DNA of 64,000 bases from Sphingobium fluviale (GTDB lineage Bacteria > Pseudomonadota > Alphaproteobacteria > Sphingomonadales > Sphingomonadaceae): positions 62,001 through 126,000 of the forward strand of contig NZ_SBKP01000003.1 of NCBI RefSeq assembly GCF_004122115.1. The letters are read 5' to 3'. The notes beneath the pieces were generated by a model. The model saw only the letters and a list, made by a program, of their open reading frames with translations. It ran no database searches and was not told the DNA's origin. Both the position numbers and the translations under genes were made by a program. Shown here in pieces: positions 28,641 through 37,775 of the stretch (the stretch's first letter is position 1; every line of letters starts with the position of its first letter).

Positions 28641-29849
28641 TCAGACGCGCTCGATAATCGTGCCGGTGCCCATGCCTGCGCCGACGCACAGGTTGATGAG
28701 GGCGGTTCCCTTGCCGGATCGCTCTAGCTCGTCGAGCGCGGTGCCGAGCACCATCGCACCGGTCGCGCCCAGCGGATGCCCCATCGCAATCGCGCCGCCA
28801 CAGACGTTGATCTGGCTGTGGTCGAGGTCCATCGCCTGCATATAGCGCAGGACAACGCTGGCGAAGGCCTCGTTCAGCTCCCACAGGTCGATGTCAGACT
28901 TGCTCATGCCGGATCGGTCGAGCAGCTTTTGCGCGATGCTCTCCGGCCCCGTGAGCATGATCATCGGCTCGCTGCCGATGGAGGCGGCGGCGCGGATGCG
29001 GGCGCGAGGTTTGAGGCCATATTTTTCGCCCATCGCCTTGCTGCCGATCAATACCGCCGCCGCGCCATCGACTATGCCGGAGCTGTTGCCGCCATGATGC
29101 ACATGGTCGATTTTCTCTACCTCCGGGTAACGCAGATAGGCCACCGCGTCGAAGCCCGGCATCTGTTCTCCCATAGCCGCAAAGCTGGGCTTGAGCGCGC
29201 CGAGCGACTGCATGTTGGTGCCAGGGCGCATATGCTCGTCATGATCGAGGATCACTTCGCCGATCACATCACGGATGGGGAGGATAGATCGGGCGAAGCG
29301 GCCTTCATCCCATGCTTGTTTCGCGCGGCGCTGGCTTTCGACAGCATACGCATCCACATCCGCGCGGGAAAAGCCGAACATCGTGGCAATTAGGTCTGCG
29401 CCGATGCCCTGTGGCGCGAAATAGGTTTTGTAGGCCACGGCAGGGTCGGTCGCCCATGCGCCGCCATCCGATGCCATGGGGACGCGGCTCATGCTCTCTA
29501 CGCCGCCACCGATAGCAAACTGCGCCTCGCCCGATGCAACCTTCGCTGCCGCCATGTTGACGGCCTCCAGCCCGGACGCGCAAAAGCGGTTGATCTGGAC
29601 GCCCGGTACGCGCTCGTCATAGTCAGCGCTCAGCACCGCAACGCGCGCGATATCTGCGCCTTGCTCGCCCACAGGAGCGACGCAGCCGAGGATCACATCA
29701 TCCACATCGGCCGTATCAATATGTGTGCGGTCTGGGATGGCGCGCAGCACCTGGGAAGCCAGCGCAACAGGCGTGATTTCATGAAGGGAGCCATCAGGCC
29801 TTCCCTTTCCGCGTGGGCTGCGCACCGCATCATAGATATAGGCTTCCAT
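28641..29849 (-). CDS. fadA: Acetyl-CoA C-acyltransferase (thiolase)
   Basis: Thiolytic cleavage of 3-ketoacyl-CoA, the last beta-oxidation step. The 402-residue product has the nucleophile Cys in [14 protein letters not shown], the [15 protein letters not shown] block, [16 protein letters not shown] with the catalytic His, and the C-terminal Cys in [15 protein letters not shown] 29849 has GGAGAGAG 6 nt upstream; an adjacent GTG is less likely. First gene of the operon with fadB. Assignment as FadA and not a biosynthetic thiolase rests on this neighbour. Confidence 0.92.
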   Translation of the reverse strand: MEAYIYDAVRSPRGKGRPDGSLHEITPVALASQVLRAIPDRTHIDTADVDDVILGCVAPVGEQGADIARVAVLSADYDERVPGVQINRFCASGLEAVNMAAAKVASGEAQFAIGGGVESMSRVPMASDGGAWATDPAVAYKTYFAPQGIGADLIATMFGFSRADVDAYAVESQRRAKQAWDEGRFARSILPIRDVIGEVILDHDEHMRPGTNMQSLGALKPSFAAMGEQMPGFDAVAYLRYPEVEKIDHVHHGGNSSGIVDGAAAVLIGSKAMGEKYGLKPRARIRAAASIGSEPMIMLTGPESIAQKLLDRSGMSKSDIDLWELNEAFASVVLRYMQAMDLDHSQINVCGGAIAMGHPLGATGAMVLGTALDELERSGKGTALINLCVGAGMGTGTIIERV

Positions 29850-30135
29850 CACGCTCTCTCCTGCTGGGTGTGGCTATTGTTGCCTGATGCCTAATGTGCG
29901 CCGAATTTCAGCAAGTGCAAGGGGTCTCGGCCGGTATGCTGCCCGTTGCATTATGGCTATCACCCGCGAACAGGGGGTGACGTAGCGTCCTTTTGACACA
30001 TATTCTTATATCATTTTTCTGCCGGTTACATGATTTATAGTCCAAGAATATCCATAGCGAGAGCATAAGGACTGGCTTTTTCCGAATCGTTGCACATATG
30101 GCTGCAAGCTGGGCCAGCATGTTACGGGGAACGCA
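29850..30135. promoter_or_regulatory. Divergent intergenic region between fadA and folE
   Basis: About 286 bases with no convincing gene. It should hold the leftward fadA-fadB promoter and the rightward folE promoter. An AT-rich segment around 29995-30060 is the likeliest promoter area; I see no clear operator. Confidence 0.4.
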
Positions 30136-30744
30136 ATGAACCATCCGGCAAGTGAGGAGCGCACGTTGGAGTTGGAGAAAATCGCAGTTCCTGCCCACGT
30201 GGAAGAGGCTATACGCACGCTCATCCGCTGGTCTGGAGATGACCCGGAGCGCGAAGGCCTGTTCGACACTCCAAAGCGCGTAGCGCGGGCCTGGAAGGAA
30301 TATTGCGAGGGCTATGCCGAAGACCCGGCCTATCATCTTTCCCGCATTTTTCATGAAGTTGGCGGCTATGACGAGATTGTACTGCTGAAAGGCATCCCGT
30401 TCCAGTCTCATTGCGAGCATCATATGGCGCCGATCACTGGCGTTGCGCATATTGGCTATCTGCCCGGTGATTATGTGGTGGGCATATCCAAGCTCGCGCG
30501 GGTGCTGCACGGCTTTGCCCGGCGCTTGCAGGTGCAGGAGCGGCTGACTGCGGAAGTGGCTGACTGCATATGGGATAATCTTCACCCGCGCGGTGTCGCG
30601 GTGGTGATCGAAGCGACACATGGATGCATGACGGGGCGTGGAGTGCGCACGCCCGACGTGGTGATGAAAACAAGCCGTATGATGGGCGTCTTTCGAGACG
30701 ATGAAAAGAGCCGCAAGGAAGTCTTGCGCCTGATGGGATTGTAA
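30136..30744 (+). CDS. folE: GTP cyclohydrolase I
   Basis: Converts GTP to 7,8-dihydroneopterin triphosphate, the entry to folate and pterin synthesis. The 202-residue cytosolic enzyme shows DTPKRVARAWKEY, the zinc and catalytic motif PFQSHCEHHMAPITG, GISKLARVLHGFARRLQVQERLT, and the second zinc ligand in THGCMTGRGV. All known metal ligands of type IA are present. An SDR gene follows 2 nt later with a pteridine-reductase-like motif, which supports a shared pterin role. Confidence 0.97.
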   Translation: MNHPASEERTLELEKIAVPAHVEEAIRTLIRWSGDDPEREGLFDTPKRVARAWKEYCEGYAEDPAYHLSRIFHEVGGYDEIVLLKGIPFQSHCEHHMAPITGVAHIGYLPGDYVVGISKLARVLHGFARRLQVQERLTAEVADCIWDNLHPRGVAVVIEATHGCMTGRGVRTPDVVMKTSRMMGVFRDDEKSRKEVLRLMGL

Positions 30745-30746
30745 GC

Positions 30747-31514
30747 GTGTCTTTGGTCGATACGCCGGTCGCTCTGATAACGGGCGGCCATCGGCGACTA
30801 GGTGGTCATATTGCACTAGCATTGGGAAAGGCGGGCTATCGGCTGGCATTGCATGGCAGCCATGATTGTGCGCTGGAGGGCTGGCTGGCCGACGCTTTTG
30901 CTGCGGCAGATGTGAAATGGGCAGGCTTTGTCGCTGATTTTTCCCAGCCAGAGCGCGCAACCGCATTGATGCGTGAGGTGACGGCGCACTTTGGCCATGC
31001 GCCTGATGTGCTGGTGAACAGCGCGGCATTGTTTGGGCAGGATCGGCTGGAGGATGTAACAGCCGATGATTTGATGCGCCATTACGCGGTGAACGCTGCG
31101 GCTCCCGTGTTGCTGGCCCAAGCCTTTGCCGCCACGCAAAGCCCAGCCAACGGGCGCTGCATAGTGAATATCCTCGACCAGAGGCTCAATCATCCCCACG
31201 GCGATCAACTCGCCTACACCCTTTCCAAGCAGGCGCTTGCCGGTTTTACGCAGATCGCAGCACGGGAAATGGCGCGGCAAGGGATTCGCGTCAACGCGGT
31301 TGCGCCAGGGCTGACGCTGGCGACAGATGCGTATGACGCGGAGCGTATGGAGCGTCTGGAGAATATGATGCCTCTGCGGCGGCTGCCACAGCCGGAGGAT
31401 ATCGCAGAGGCGGTTTTATATCTTGCCCGTGCGCGTTCCGTCACGGGTCAGGTGATCGCGGTGGATGGCGGCGCGCAGCTACGAAGCTATGCACGGGATT
31501 TCATGCACCTGTAG
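30747..31514 (+). CDS. Short-chain dehydrogenase, pteridine reductase (FolM-like) candidate
   Basis: A 255-residue SDR starting at GTG 30747. The cofactor loop reads ITGGHRRLGGHIA, where Arg-Arg-x-Gly resembles the NADPH-binding loop TGxxRRxG of pteridine reductases and FolM more than the usual TGxxxGxG. The catalytic YxxxK is YTLSKQAL, and the C-terminus has RSVTGQVIAVDGG. It is nearly fused to folE, so reduction of dihydrobiopterin- or monapterin-like pterins, or dihydrofolate, is a reasonable inference. A general SDR of other specificity cannot be excluded. Confidence 0.8.
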   Translation: MSLVDTPVALITGGHRRLGGHIALALGKAGYRLALHGSHDCALEGWLADAFAAADVKWAGFVADFSQPERATALMREVTAHFGHAPDVLVNSAALFGQDRLEDVTADDLMRHYAVNAAAPVLLAQAFAATQSPANGRCIVNILDQRLNHPHGDQLAYTLSKQALAGFTQIAAREMARQGIRVNAVAPGLTLATDAYDAERMERLENMMPLRRLPQPEDIAEAVLYLARARSVTGQVIAVDGGAQLRSYARDFMHL

Positions 31515-31523
31515 GGTGGCTCA

Positions 31524-31560
31524 GCAAAAAACCCGCCGGATTGCTCCAGCGGGCTTTTTC
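31524..31560. terminator. Bidirectional rho-independent terminator between SDR gene and rplI
   Basis: CCCGCCGGA at 31532-31540 pairs with TCCAGCGGG at 31545-31553 with one mismatch and a 4-nt loop, flanked by AAAAAA on the left and TTTTT on the right. It can end both the folE transcript and the leftward ribosomal operon. Confidence 0.85.
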
Positions 31561-31583
31561 TATGTCTTCGTGATGACGGAAGA

Positions 31584-32195
31584 TCAGGCTTCCGTTTCAC
31601 CCTCGGCCGTATCGGCGGCGTCATCAACCTCGCGGGCGATTTCGCCCGGCTCGGCATTGGGATCATAGTCTTCCGTGAAGCCAGCCTCGTCCTTTTCGAA
31701 CATGCTGGCCATCACATCGACGCCATCCTTCTGAAGATCGGCTTCTTCCGGCGAGCGGGCGACGTTCACCGTGATGGTGACGGCCACTTCCGGGTGCAGC
31801 GCGACCTTGACCTCGAAGACGCCCAAAGTCTTGATCGGGCGTTCGAGCACGATCATCGCCTTGGTGACGATCTTGTGGCCATCGGTATGCAGCGCATCCA
31901 CGATGTCACGCACCGCGACCGAGCCATAGAGATGGCCGGCGTTCGACGCCTGACGGATCAGCACGATCTGATGACCGTCAACCGATCCGGCCTCGGCCTC
32001 GGCAGTAGCGCGGCGTGCGGCATTGTCTGCCTCGATGCGTGCGCGGTTAGCCTCGAAGACCTTGCGGTTCGATGCATTGGACCGCAGCGCCTTCTTGTTG
32101 GGCAGCAAATAGTTGCGGGCGTAGCCATCCTTGACGGTGACGACATCACCGATGGCGCCCAGCTTCTCGATCCGTTCGAGCAGAATGATTTCCAT
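31584..32195 (-). CDS. rplI: 50S ribosomal protein L9
   Basis: Binds 23S rRNA near the L1 stalk base. The N-terminal domain is canonical (MEIILLERIEKLGAIGDVVTVKDGYARNYLLP) and the middle helix and C-terminal domain follow. At 203 residues it is about 50 longer than E. coli L9 because of an acidic tail rich in Asp, Glu and Ala after about residue 150, a feature common in alphaproteobacterial L9. It is the last gene of rpsF-rpsR-rplI. Confidence 0.97.
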   Translation of the reverse strand: MEIILLERIEKLGAIGDVVTVKDGYARNYLLPNKKALRSNASNRKVFEANRARIEADNAARRATAEAEAGSVDGHQIVLIRQASNAGHLYGSVAVRDIVDALHTDGHKIVTKAMIVLERPIKTLGVFEVKVALHPEVAVTITVNVARSPEEADLQKDGVDVMASMFEKDEAGFTEDYDPNAEPGEIAREVDDAADTAEGETEA

Positions 32196-32206
32196 GTCTT
32201 AGCTCC

Positions 32207-32431
32207 TCACTTCACGATGTAGGGAAGCAGGCCCAGATGGCGGGCGCGCTTGATTGCCTGAGCCAGCTCGCGCTGCTTCTTGGCGGATACCGCGGTGATG
32301 CGGCTGGGGACGATCTTGCCACGCTCGGATACGAAACCCTGAAGCAGACGAACATCCTTGTAATCGATCTTCGGTGCGTCTTTGGCGGCGAAGGGGCAGC
32401 TCTTGCGGCGGCGGAAAAATGGGCGTGCCAT
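32207..32431 (-). CDS. rpsR: 30S ribosomal protein S18
   Basis: A 74-residue small-subunit protein that pairs with S6 on the platform. The sequence has the family blocks [47 protein letters not shown] and the C-terminal [13 protein letters not shown]. Middle gene of the S6-S18-L9 operon, 11 nt from rplI and 14 nt from rpsF. Confidence 0.98.
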   Translation of the reverse strand: MARPFFRRRKSCPFAAKDAPKIDYKDVRLLQGFVSERGKIVPSRITAVSAKKQRELAQAIKRARHLGLLPYIVK

Positions 32432-32445
32432 GTCTCTATATCTCC

Positions 32446-32874
32446 TTATTCGCCGTCAAAATCAGCGCGGTCGCGGCGCGGGCCACGGTCCGGGCGATCA
32501 CCACGATCGGGGCGGTCGCCATCACGGCCACCACGGCGTTCCCGCTCGCGGTCGCCCTTGCGCATCATGACGGAGGGGCCGGCTTCCAGCTCGTCAACGC
32601 GGACAGTCATATAGCGGATGACGTCTTCGTTGATCTGGGTCTGGCGCTCCAACTCTGCGACGACGCCAGCGGGCGCGTCGATGTTGAGCATGACATAATG
32701 CGCCTTGCGGTTCTTGGCGATCTTGTAAGCCAGCGAACGTAGGCCCCAGGTCTCGACCTTGGTGACTTTGCCCTGATTCGATTCGATAATGGCTGTGGCG
32801 TTTTCCGCCAGCGCGTCTACCTGGGCCTGGGCCAGATCCTGACGCGCAAGGAATACATGCTCGTAAAGCGGCAT
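32446..32874 (-). CDS. rpsF: 30S ribosomal protein S6
   Basis: First gene of the S6-S18-L9 operon. The 142-residue protein begins [14 protein letters not shown], with the family block [22 protein letters not shown]. After residue about 115 it carries a tail of Arg, Asp, Gly and Pro ([16 protein letters not shown]), a charged low-complexity extension seen in many alphaproteobacterial S6 proteins. ATG 32874 is the family start; the 17 in-frame codons before it are spacer. Divergent from fabD. Confidence 0.97.
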   Translation of the reverse strand: MPLYEHVFLARQDLAQAQVDALAENATAIIESNQGKVTKVETWGLRSLAYKIAKNRKAHYVMLNIDAPAGVVAELERQTQINEDVIRYMTVRVDELEAGPSVMMRKGDRERERRGGRDGDRPDRGDRPDRGPRRDRADFDGE

Positions 32875-33079
32875 GACAGCTTGCTTTCTTCGTTGGCCGA
32901 TTGCTGACGGGCGCACCATGCGCACCGCCCCTCCGGCTGTCGTCTTAAGTCATCTTCCGCGCGGCCTTCCGGCTTTGCGAAGGCGGGCCTATGGCGGAAA
33001 TGCGCGGGAAATGCAAGGGGCTTCCATGCGCCGCGCAAATCGTTATGGAGCGGGTCACTATCTTATCTAGGGGACCATG

Positions 33080-34015
33080 ATGCGCGCATTCATCTTTCCG
33101 GGGCAGGGCAGCCAGCAGGTTGGCATGGGCAAGGCACTTGCCGAGGCCAGCACGGTCGCTCGCGAGGTGTTTCAGGAAGTGGACGAGGCACTGGGGCAGC
33201 ATCTGTTCCGCATCATGTGCGATGGGCCGGAGAGTGACCTGACGCTGACCGAGAATGCGCAGCCCGCTATCATGGCGAACGCCATCGCCACGCTGCGGGT
33301 GCTGGAGAAAGAAGGCGGACTAAAGCTCTCCGAGAAGGGCGATTATGTCGCCGGACATTCGCTTGGCGAATATACCGCGCTGTGCGCCGCGCAGGCCTTT
33401 GATCTGCCCACTACGGCGCGGCTGCTGAAGCTGCGCGGGCGAGCGATGCAGGCCGCCGTGCCGGTGGGCGAGGGAGCCATGGCCGCGCTGCTGGGTGCCG
33501 ATATCGAGAAGGCGCAGGCGCTGGCCGATGCAGCGGCAGAAGGAGAGGTCTGCACCGTCGCTAATGACAATGACCCGACACAGGTGGTTATCTCCGGTCA
33601 TCGCGGCGCGGTTGAACGCGCGGTCGCGCTCGTGAAGGAGCATAATATCAAGCGCGGCGTGCTTCTTCCTGTCTCCGCCCCGTTCCACTGCCCTCTGATG
33701 CAACCCGCCGCTGATGCGATGGCCGAGGCGCTTGCCCAAGCGAGCATCAATGCGCCGCTGCTGCCGGTCTATGCCAATGTGCTCGCCGCGCCGATCGCGT
33801 CGCCAGACGATATTCGCGCGCGCTTGGTCGAACAGGTAACGGGCCGCGTCCGCTGGAGAGAGAGCGTGGCGGCGATGTGGGACGCGGGCGTAACGGATTT
33901 CGTGGAGCTGGGCGGCAAGGTGCTGGGACCCATGGTCAAGCGCATCGCGCCGGATGCGAATGTCACCAGCGTTGTCACGATGGATGATATCGAGGCGCTG
34001 CTGGCGGGGCTCTGA
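33080..34015 (+). CDS. fabD: Malonyl-CoA:ACP transacylase
   Basis: Transfers malonyl from CoA to ACP to supply fatty-acid elongation. The 311-residue enzyme has FIFPGQGSQQVGMG, the nucleophile motif VAGHSLGEYTAL, and the active-site His in VSAPFHCPLM. Two ATGs stand side by side at 33077 and 33080; the second has the better spacing from AGGGGA. First gene of fabD-fabG-acpP-fabF-mltG. Confidence 0.96.
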   Translation: MRAFIFPGQGSQQVGMGKALAEASTVAREVFQEVDEALGQHLFRIMCDGPESDLTLTENAQPAIMANAIATLRVLEKEGGLKLSEKGDYVAGHSLGEYTALCAAQAFDLPTTARLLKLRGRAMQAAVPVGEGAMAALLGADIEKAQALADAAAEGEVCTVANDNDPTQVVISGHRGAVERAVALVKEHNIKRGVLLPVSAPFHCPLMQPAADAMAEALAQASINAPLLPVYANVLAAPIASPDDIRARLVEQVTGRVRWRESVAAMWDAGVTDFVELGGKVLGPMVKRIAPDANVTSVVTMDDIEALLAGL

Positions 34016-34031
34016 ATATAAGGGAGAGACT

Positions 34032-34772
34032 ATGTTCAATCTTACAGGAATGACGGCGCTGGTAACCGGCGCGAGCGGCGGCATCGGGTCTGCCATTGCC
34101 AAGGGGCTGGCGGCACAGGGGGCGCGATTGGCGCTGTCGGGTAGCAATATCGATAAGCTCAATGCCTTCGCAGCTGAACTGGGCGGCGATCATGTCTGCT
34201 TGCCGTGCAATCTGTCTGACGCCGCTGCAGTCGATGCGCTGGTGCCGCAGGCGGTTGAGGCGCTGGGCGGCAAGCTGGATATTCTGCTCAACAATGCGGG
34301 CGTGACGCGCGACAACCTCATCCTGCGGATGAAGGACGAAGAGTGGCAGGATGTCATCCGCATCAATCTTGAGGCGGCCTTCCGCCTGATGCGCGCCGCC
34401 GCCAAGCCGATGATGAAGGCGCGCTTTGGCCGCATCATCTCGATCACCTCCGTGGTGGGCGTTACCGGCAATCCGGGGCAGGCGAACTATGCGGCCTCAA
34501 AGGCTGGCCTGATTGGCATGTCCAAGGCGCTGGCTCAGGAACTGGCGAGCCGGAACGTGACCGTAAACTGCATCGCGCCCGGCTTCATCCGTTCGGCGAT
34601 GACGGATGCGCTCACCGATGCGCAGAAGGAAGCCATTTTGGCGAAAATCCCGGCGGGTGCGCTGGGCGAGGGGGATGACATCGCCGCCGCTGCTGCCTAT
34701 CTTGCCTCGCGTCAGGCCGGGTATGTCACCGGGCAGACGCTCCACGTCAATGGCGGGATGGCGATGATTTGA
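34032..34772 (+). CDS. fabG: 3-oxoacyl-ACP reductase
   Basis: NADPH-dependent reduction of 3-ketoacyl-ACP in type II fatty-acid synthesis. The 246-residue SDR has TGASGGIGSAIA, LNNAGVTRD, the catalytic Ser (SITSVVG) and YAASKAG, and the C-terminal YVTGQTLHVNGGMAMI. ATG 34032 is preceded by AGGGAGAG; the open frame upstream overlaps fabD in another frame and is not coding. Lies 16 nt after fabD. Its 3-hydroxyacyl-ACP products are also the substrates expected for an RpfF-type enzyme. Confidence 0.96.
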   Translation: MFNLTGMTALVTGASGGIGSAIAKGLAAQGARLALSGSNIDKLNAFAAELGGDHVCLPCNLSDAAAVDALVPQAVEALGGKLDILLNNAGVTRDNLILRMKDEEWQDVIRINLEAAFRLMRAAAKPMMKARFGRIISITSVVGVTGNPGQANYAASKAGLIGMSKALAQELASRNVTVNCIAPGFIRSAMTDALTDAQKEAILAKIPAGALGEGDDIAAAAAYLASRQAGYVTGQTLHVNGGMAMI

Positions 34773-34869
34773 CCACTTGGGTCTTGCAACACTGCGTCCG
34801 GGGTTCTAGGGCATGGGCGCAGCAACGGGTTAACATTCGTTCAAATCGGACACTACAAAGGGACCACTC

Positions 34870-35103
34870 ATGAGTGAGACTGCGGATCGCGTAAAGAAAA
34901 TCGTCATCGAGCATCTGGGCGTCGAGGCGGACAAGGTGACCGAGGACGCCAGCTTCATCGACGATCTTGGTGCGGACAGCCTTGACATCGTCGAGCTGGT
35001 TATGGCGTTCGAGGAAGAGTTTGGCGTCGAGATCCCTGACGATGCAGCTGAGAAGATCGGCACCGTCAAGGATGCGATCGACTATATCGACAGCAAGCAA
35101 TAA
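34870..35103 (+). CDS. acpP: Acyl carrier protein
   Basis: Carries growing acyl chains on a 4'-phosphopantetheine arm. The 77-residue acidic four-helix protein has the attachment site [12 protein letters not shown] with Ser37. A strong upstream site (AAAGGGACC) suits high expression. The 97-nt gap after fabG could hold an extra promoter, for example around TTGCAA at 34783, but the -10 match is poor and I do not list it. Confidence 0.98.
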   Translation: MSETADRVKKIVIEHLGVEADKVTEDASFIDDLGADSLDIVELVMAFEEEFGVEIPDDAAEKIGTVKDAIDYIDSKQ

Positions 35104-35162
35104 GCGCGCTGTGTTCGCGGCTGGGCGGGTTCCGTCGGGTCGTGCGCGCAGACGGAATATGC

Positions 35163-35210
35163 AATGGCGGCTTTCCGGCGCGGCTTGGCCCGTGTAAGGA
35201 AGCCGCCATT
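35163..35210 (+). terminator. Hairpin between acpP and fabF, probable attenuator
   Basis: AATGGCGGCTT at 35163-35173 pairs perfectly with its complement at 35200-35210, followed by TCGGTTTG. The weak T run suggests partial termination, which would give more acpP mRNA than fabF mRNA. Confidence 0.6.
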
Positions 35211-35274
35211 TCGGTTTGACGATGGGCGCCCGGCGCTGTCTGGGCCGCCCGCAGGATTGGGTTAGGAGCTGGGT

Positions 35275-36531
35275 ATGCGTCGTGTGGTCGTAACAGGCCT
35301 TGGCATAGTTTCACCGCTGGGAGCGGACATTGAGACTGTGTGGAAAAACATCCTCGCCTCGAAAAGCGGTGCGGGCAAGATCACGCGGTTCGACGCTTCC
35401 GACCAGAAATGCCAGATCGCCTGTGAAGTGAAACCCGCCGATCACGAATATGGCTTTGATCCCAACAAGCGCGTCGATCACAAGATCCAGCGCCAGGTCG
35501 ATCCGTTCATCATCTATGGCATTGATGCCGCCGGGCAGGCGCTGGAAGATGCAGGCCTTACCGAGATGGACGACGCGACCAAGCTGCGCGCCGGGTGCTC
35601 CATAGGATCCGGCATCGGCGGCCTTCCGGGTATAGAAAGCGAATCGCTCATCCTCGCGGAAAAGGGGCCGAGCCGGGTGTCGCCGCACTTCGTTCACGGC
35701 CGCCTCATCAACCTGATTTCGGGGCAAGTCTCGATCAAATATGGTCTCAGGGGCCCGAACCACGCGGTCGTTACCGCCTGCTCGACCGGCGCGCACTCGA
35801 TTGGCGATGCTGCGCGGATGATCAGGGACGACGATGCGGACATCATGCTGGCGGGCGGTGCGGAAAGCACCATCTGCCCGATCGGCATCGCTGGCTTTGC
35901 ACAGGCGCGGGCGCTGAACAGCAGCTTTAACGACCGCCCCGAACAGGCGAGCCGCCCCTATGACAAGGATCGTGACGGCTTTGTGATGGGCGAGGGCGCG
36001 GGCGTCGTGGTGCTGGAGGAATATGAGCACGCCAAGGCGCGCGGCGCGAAGATTTATGCCGAGGTCGTGGGCTATGGCCTTTCCGGCGATGCCTATCATG
36101 TTACCGCGCCAGACCCGCAGATGGACGGCGCCTTCCGCTCCATGTCCGCAGCGCTCAAGAAGGCGGGCATGACCCCGGCAGACATTGATTATATTAACGC
36201 GCATGGCACCTCGACCATGGCGGACACGATAGAGCTGGGCGCGGTACGCCGCCTGTTTGGTGACGCGATCTCGAATGTATCGATGAGCTCTACCAAGTCC
36301 GCCATTGGCCATCTTTTGGGTGGCGCCGGCGCGGTGGAGGCAATTTTCTGCATCCTCAGCATACGGGATCAGATCGTGCCGCCCACGCTCAACCTCGACA
36401 ATCCTGATGAGGGCACCGAGGGTGTGGACCTTGTGCCGCATGTTCCGCGCAAGCGGCAGGTGCGGGCGGTGCTGAACAACAGCTTCGGCTTTGGCGGCAC
36501 CAACGCCAGCCTCATCATGAAAGCACTCTGA
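35275..36531 (+). CDS. fabF: 3-oxoacyl-ACP synthase II
   Basis: Condenses malonyl-ACP with acyl-ACP in chain elongation. The 418-residue thiolase-fold enzyme has the triad motifs TACSTGAHS (Cys), NAHGTSTMADTIE (His) and STKSAIGHLLGGAGAVE (His), and the C-terminal NNSFGFGGTNASLIM. GTG and ATG alternatives are absent near the start; MRRVVVTGLGIVSPLG is the standard N-terminus. Confidence 0.97.
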   Translation: MRRVVVTGLGIVSPLGADIETVWKNILASKSGAGKITRFDASDQKCQIACEVKPADHEYGFDPNKRVDHKIQRQVDPFIIYGIDAAGQALEDAGLTEMDDATKLRAGCSIGSGIGGLPGIESESLILAEKGPSRVSPHFVHGRLINLISGQVSIKYGLRGPNHAVVTACSTGAHSIGDAARMIRDDDADIMLAGGAESTICPIGIAGFAQARALNSSFNDRPEQASRPYDKDRDGFVMGEGAGVVVLEEYEHAKARGAKIYAEVVGYGLSGDAYHVTAPDPQMDGAFRSMSAALKKAGMTPADIDYINAHGTSTMADTIELGAVRRLFGDAISNVSMSSTKSAIGHLLGGAGAVEAIFCILSIRDQIVPPTLNLDNPDEGTEGVDLVPHVPRKRQVRAVLNNSFGFGGTNASLIMKAL

Positions 36532-36539
36532 CGCACCCC

Positions 36540-37508
36540 ATGCGCCGCACTATTCTGATCCTGCTGGGGGTAATGCTGGCGGGCGTGATGATCGCCGGAG
36601 CGGTGTTCGTTCATGGCTGGAGTGCCAGCGGCCCGGCGAGGGAGGATACGCCGTTCGTTGTGGCAGAGGGCGATACCCTCAAGAGTGCCTCGAGCGCGCT
36701 GGAGGAAGCCGGTCTGGTCAGCTCTGCGGATGGATTCTATTTCCGCGCCCGCCTCTTAGGCGGCTCAACGGGCATCAAGGTGGGTGAATATAGTATTCCC
36801 AAGGGTGCTAGCGCGAAGCATATCCTCGCCATTCTCACCGGCGGTGTCGGCGTCAGCCGTTTCGTCACTATCCCCGAAGGCATGCCGTCCATCCTCGTTT
36901 ACGAGCGGCTGATGGCGGCGGAACAGTTGACCGGCACAATCGATTTGCCCGCAGAGGGCAGTGTGCTGCCCGATACCTATGCCTATGACAAGGGTGAGAC
37001 GCGTGCTGCTGTGCTTGCCCGGATGCAAGGGGCGATGGCGCAGGTGCTGGACGAGGCGTGGGCCAATCGCTCGGCTGACACGGTTGTCAAGTCCAAGGCC
37101 GAGGCGCTCACTCTTGCCAGCATTGTGGAGAAGGAGACATCTGTTCCAGCGGAGCGGCCAACCGTGGCAGGTGTCTATTCCAACCGGCTGCGCATTGGCA
37201 TGCGCCTTCAGGCGGACCCGACGATCATTTATCCCATCACCAAGGGTAAGCCGCTGGGGCGGCGGATCAAACGGTCAGAGATTCAGGCTGTGAACGGCTA
37301 TAATACATATTCGATGGCCGGGCTGCCCAAAGGGCCGATCGCCAATCCCGGCAAAGACTCGATCATCGCCGTGCTCAACCCCGCGAAGACCAAGGCGCTG
37401 TATTTCGTGGCAGACGGCGAAGGTGGGCATGTGTTTGCCGAGACACTGGAGCAGCATGAGGCCAATGTCCGCAAATGGTTCGCGATCAGGAAAGAACGCG
37501 GCATTTGA
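36540..37508 (+). CDS. mltG: Endolytic murein transglycosylase MltG
   Basis: Inner-membrane lytic transglycosylase that releases nascent glycan strands. The 322-residue protein has an N-terminal membrane helix (residues 4-24), a LysM-like segment, and the YceG domain with the catalytic-Glu block TLASIVEKET, then GVYSNRLRIGMRLQADPTIIY and YNTYSMAGLPKGPIANPG. It follows fabF by 8 nt; mltG near fab genes is a common arrangement in Proteobacteria. Confidence 0.95.
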   Translation: MRRTILILLGVMLAGVMIAGAVFVHGWSASGPAREDTPFVVAEGDTLKSASSALEEAGLVSSADGFYFRARLLGGSTGIKVGEYSIPKGASAKHILAILTGGVGVSRFVTIPEGMPSILVYERLMAAEQLTGTIDLPAEGSVLPDTYAYDKGETRAAVLARMQGAMAQVLDEAWANRSADTVVKSKAEALTLASIVEKETSVPAERPTVAGVYSNRLRIGMRLQADPTIIYPITKGKPLGRRIKRSEIQAVNGYNTYSMAGLPKGPIANPGKDSIIAVLNPAKTKALYFVADGEGGHVFAETLEQHEANVRKWFAIRKERGI

Positions 37509-37568
37509 GGGTGGGTGCGGGTAGTTTGCACTTGTGATTGATCTGTGCCCGGTCTTATGATGCGTCCT

Positions 37569-37775
37569 ATGACGACAGATAGTACAAAGCCCGCCGCGCC
37601 TGCCACCGCAGATGAGCCTGATGTCGCATCTGGCTGGACCAAGCCCGCACTCATCGGCTTGGGTGGGGCAGTGGCTTCCGCGGCGATCGCGGCGGCGGTG
37701 ATCTATGCAGGGCGGTCGAAGCGCAAGAAGGTGGACAAGCTGGCCGCCGCCGAGAAGACTCCGCCTACCGACTAA
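37569..37775 (+). CDS. Small single-helix membrane protein, unknown function
   Basis: About 68 residues: a Pro/Ala-rich polar start (MTTDSTKPAAPATADEPD), one hydrophobic helix (ALIGLGGAVASAAIAAAVIY), then a strongly basic stretch GRSKRKKVDKL. Topology should be N-out, C-in. No family recognised. In-frame ATGs at 37557 and 37560 and a GTG at 37545 make the start uncertain; no clear ribosome site decides it. Its end overlaps the convergent DUF418 gene by 11 bp. Confidence 0.55.
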   Translation: MTTDSTKPAAPATADEPDVASGWTKPALIGLGGAVASAAIAAAVIYAGRSKRKKVDKLAAAEKTPPTD

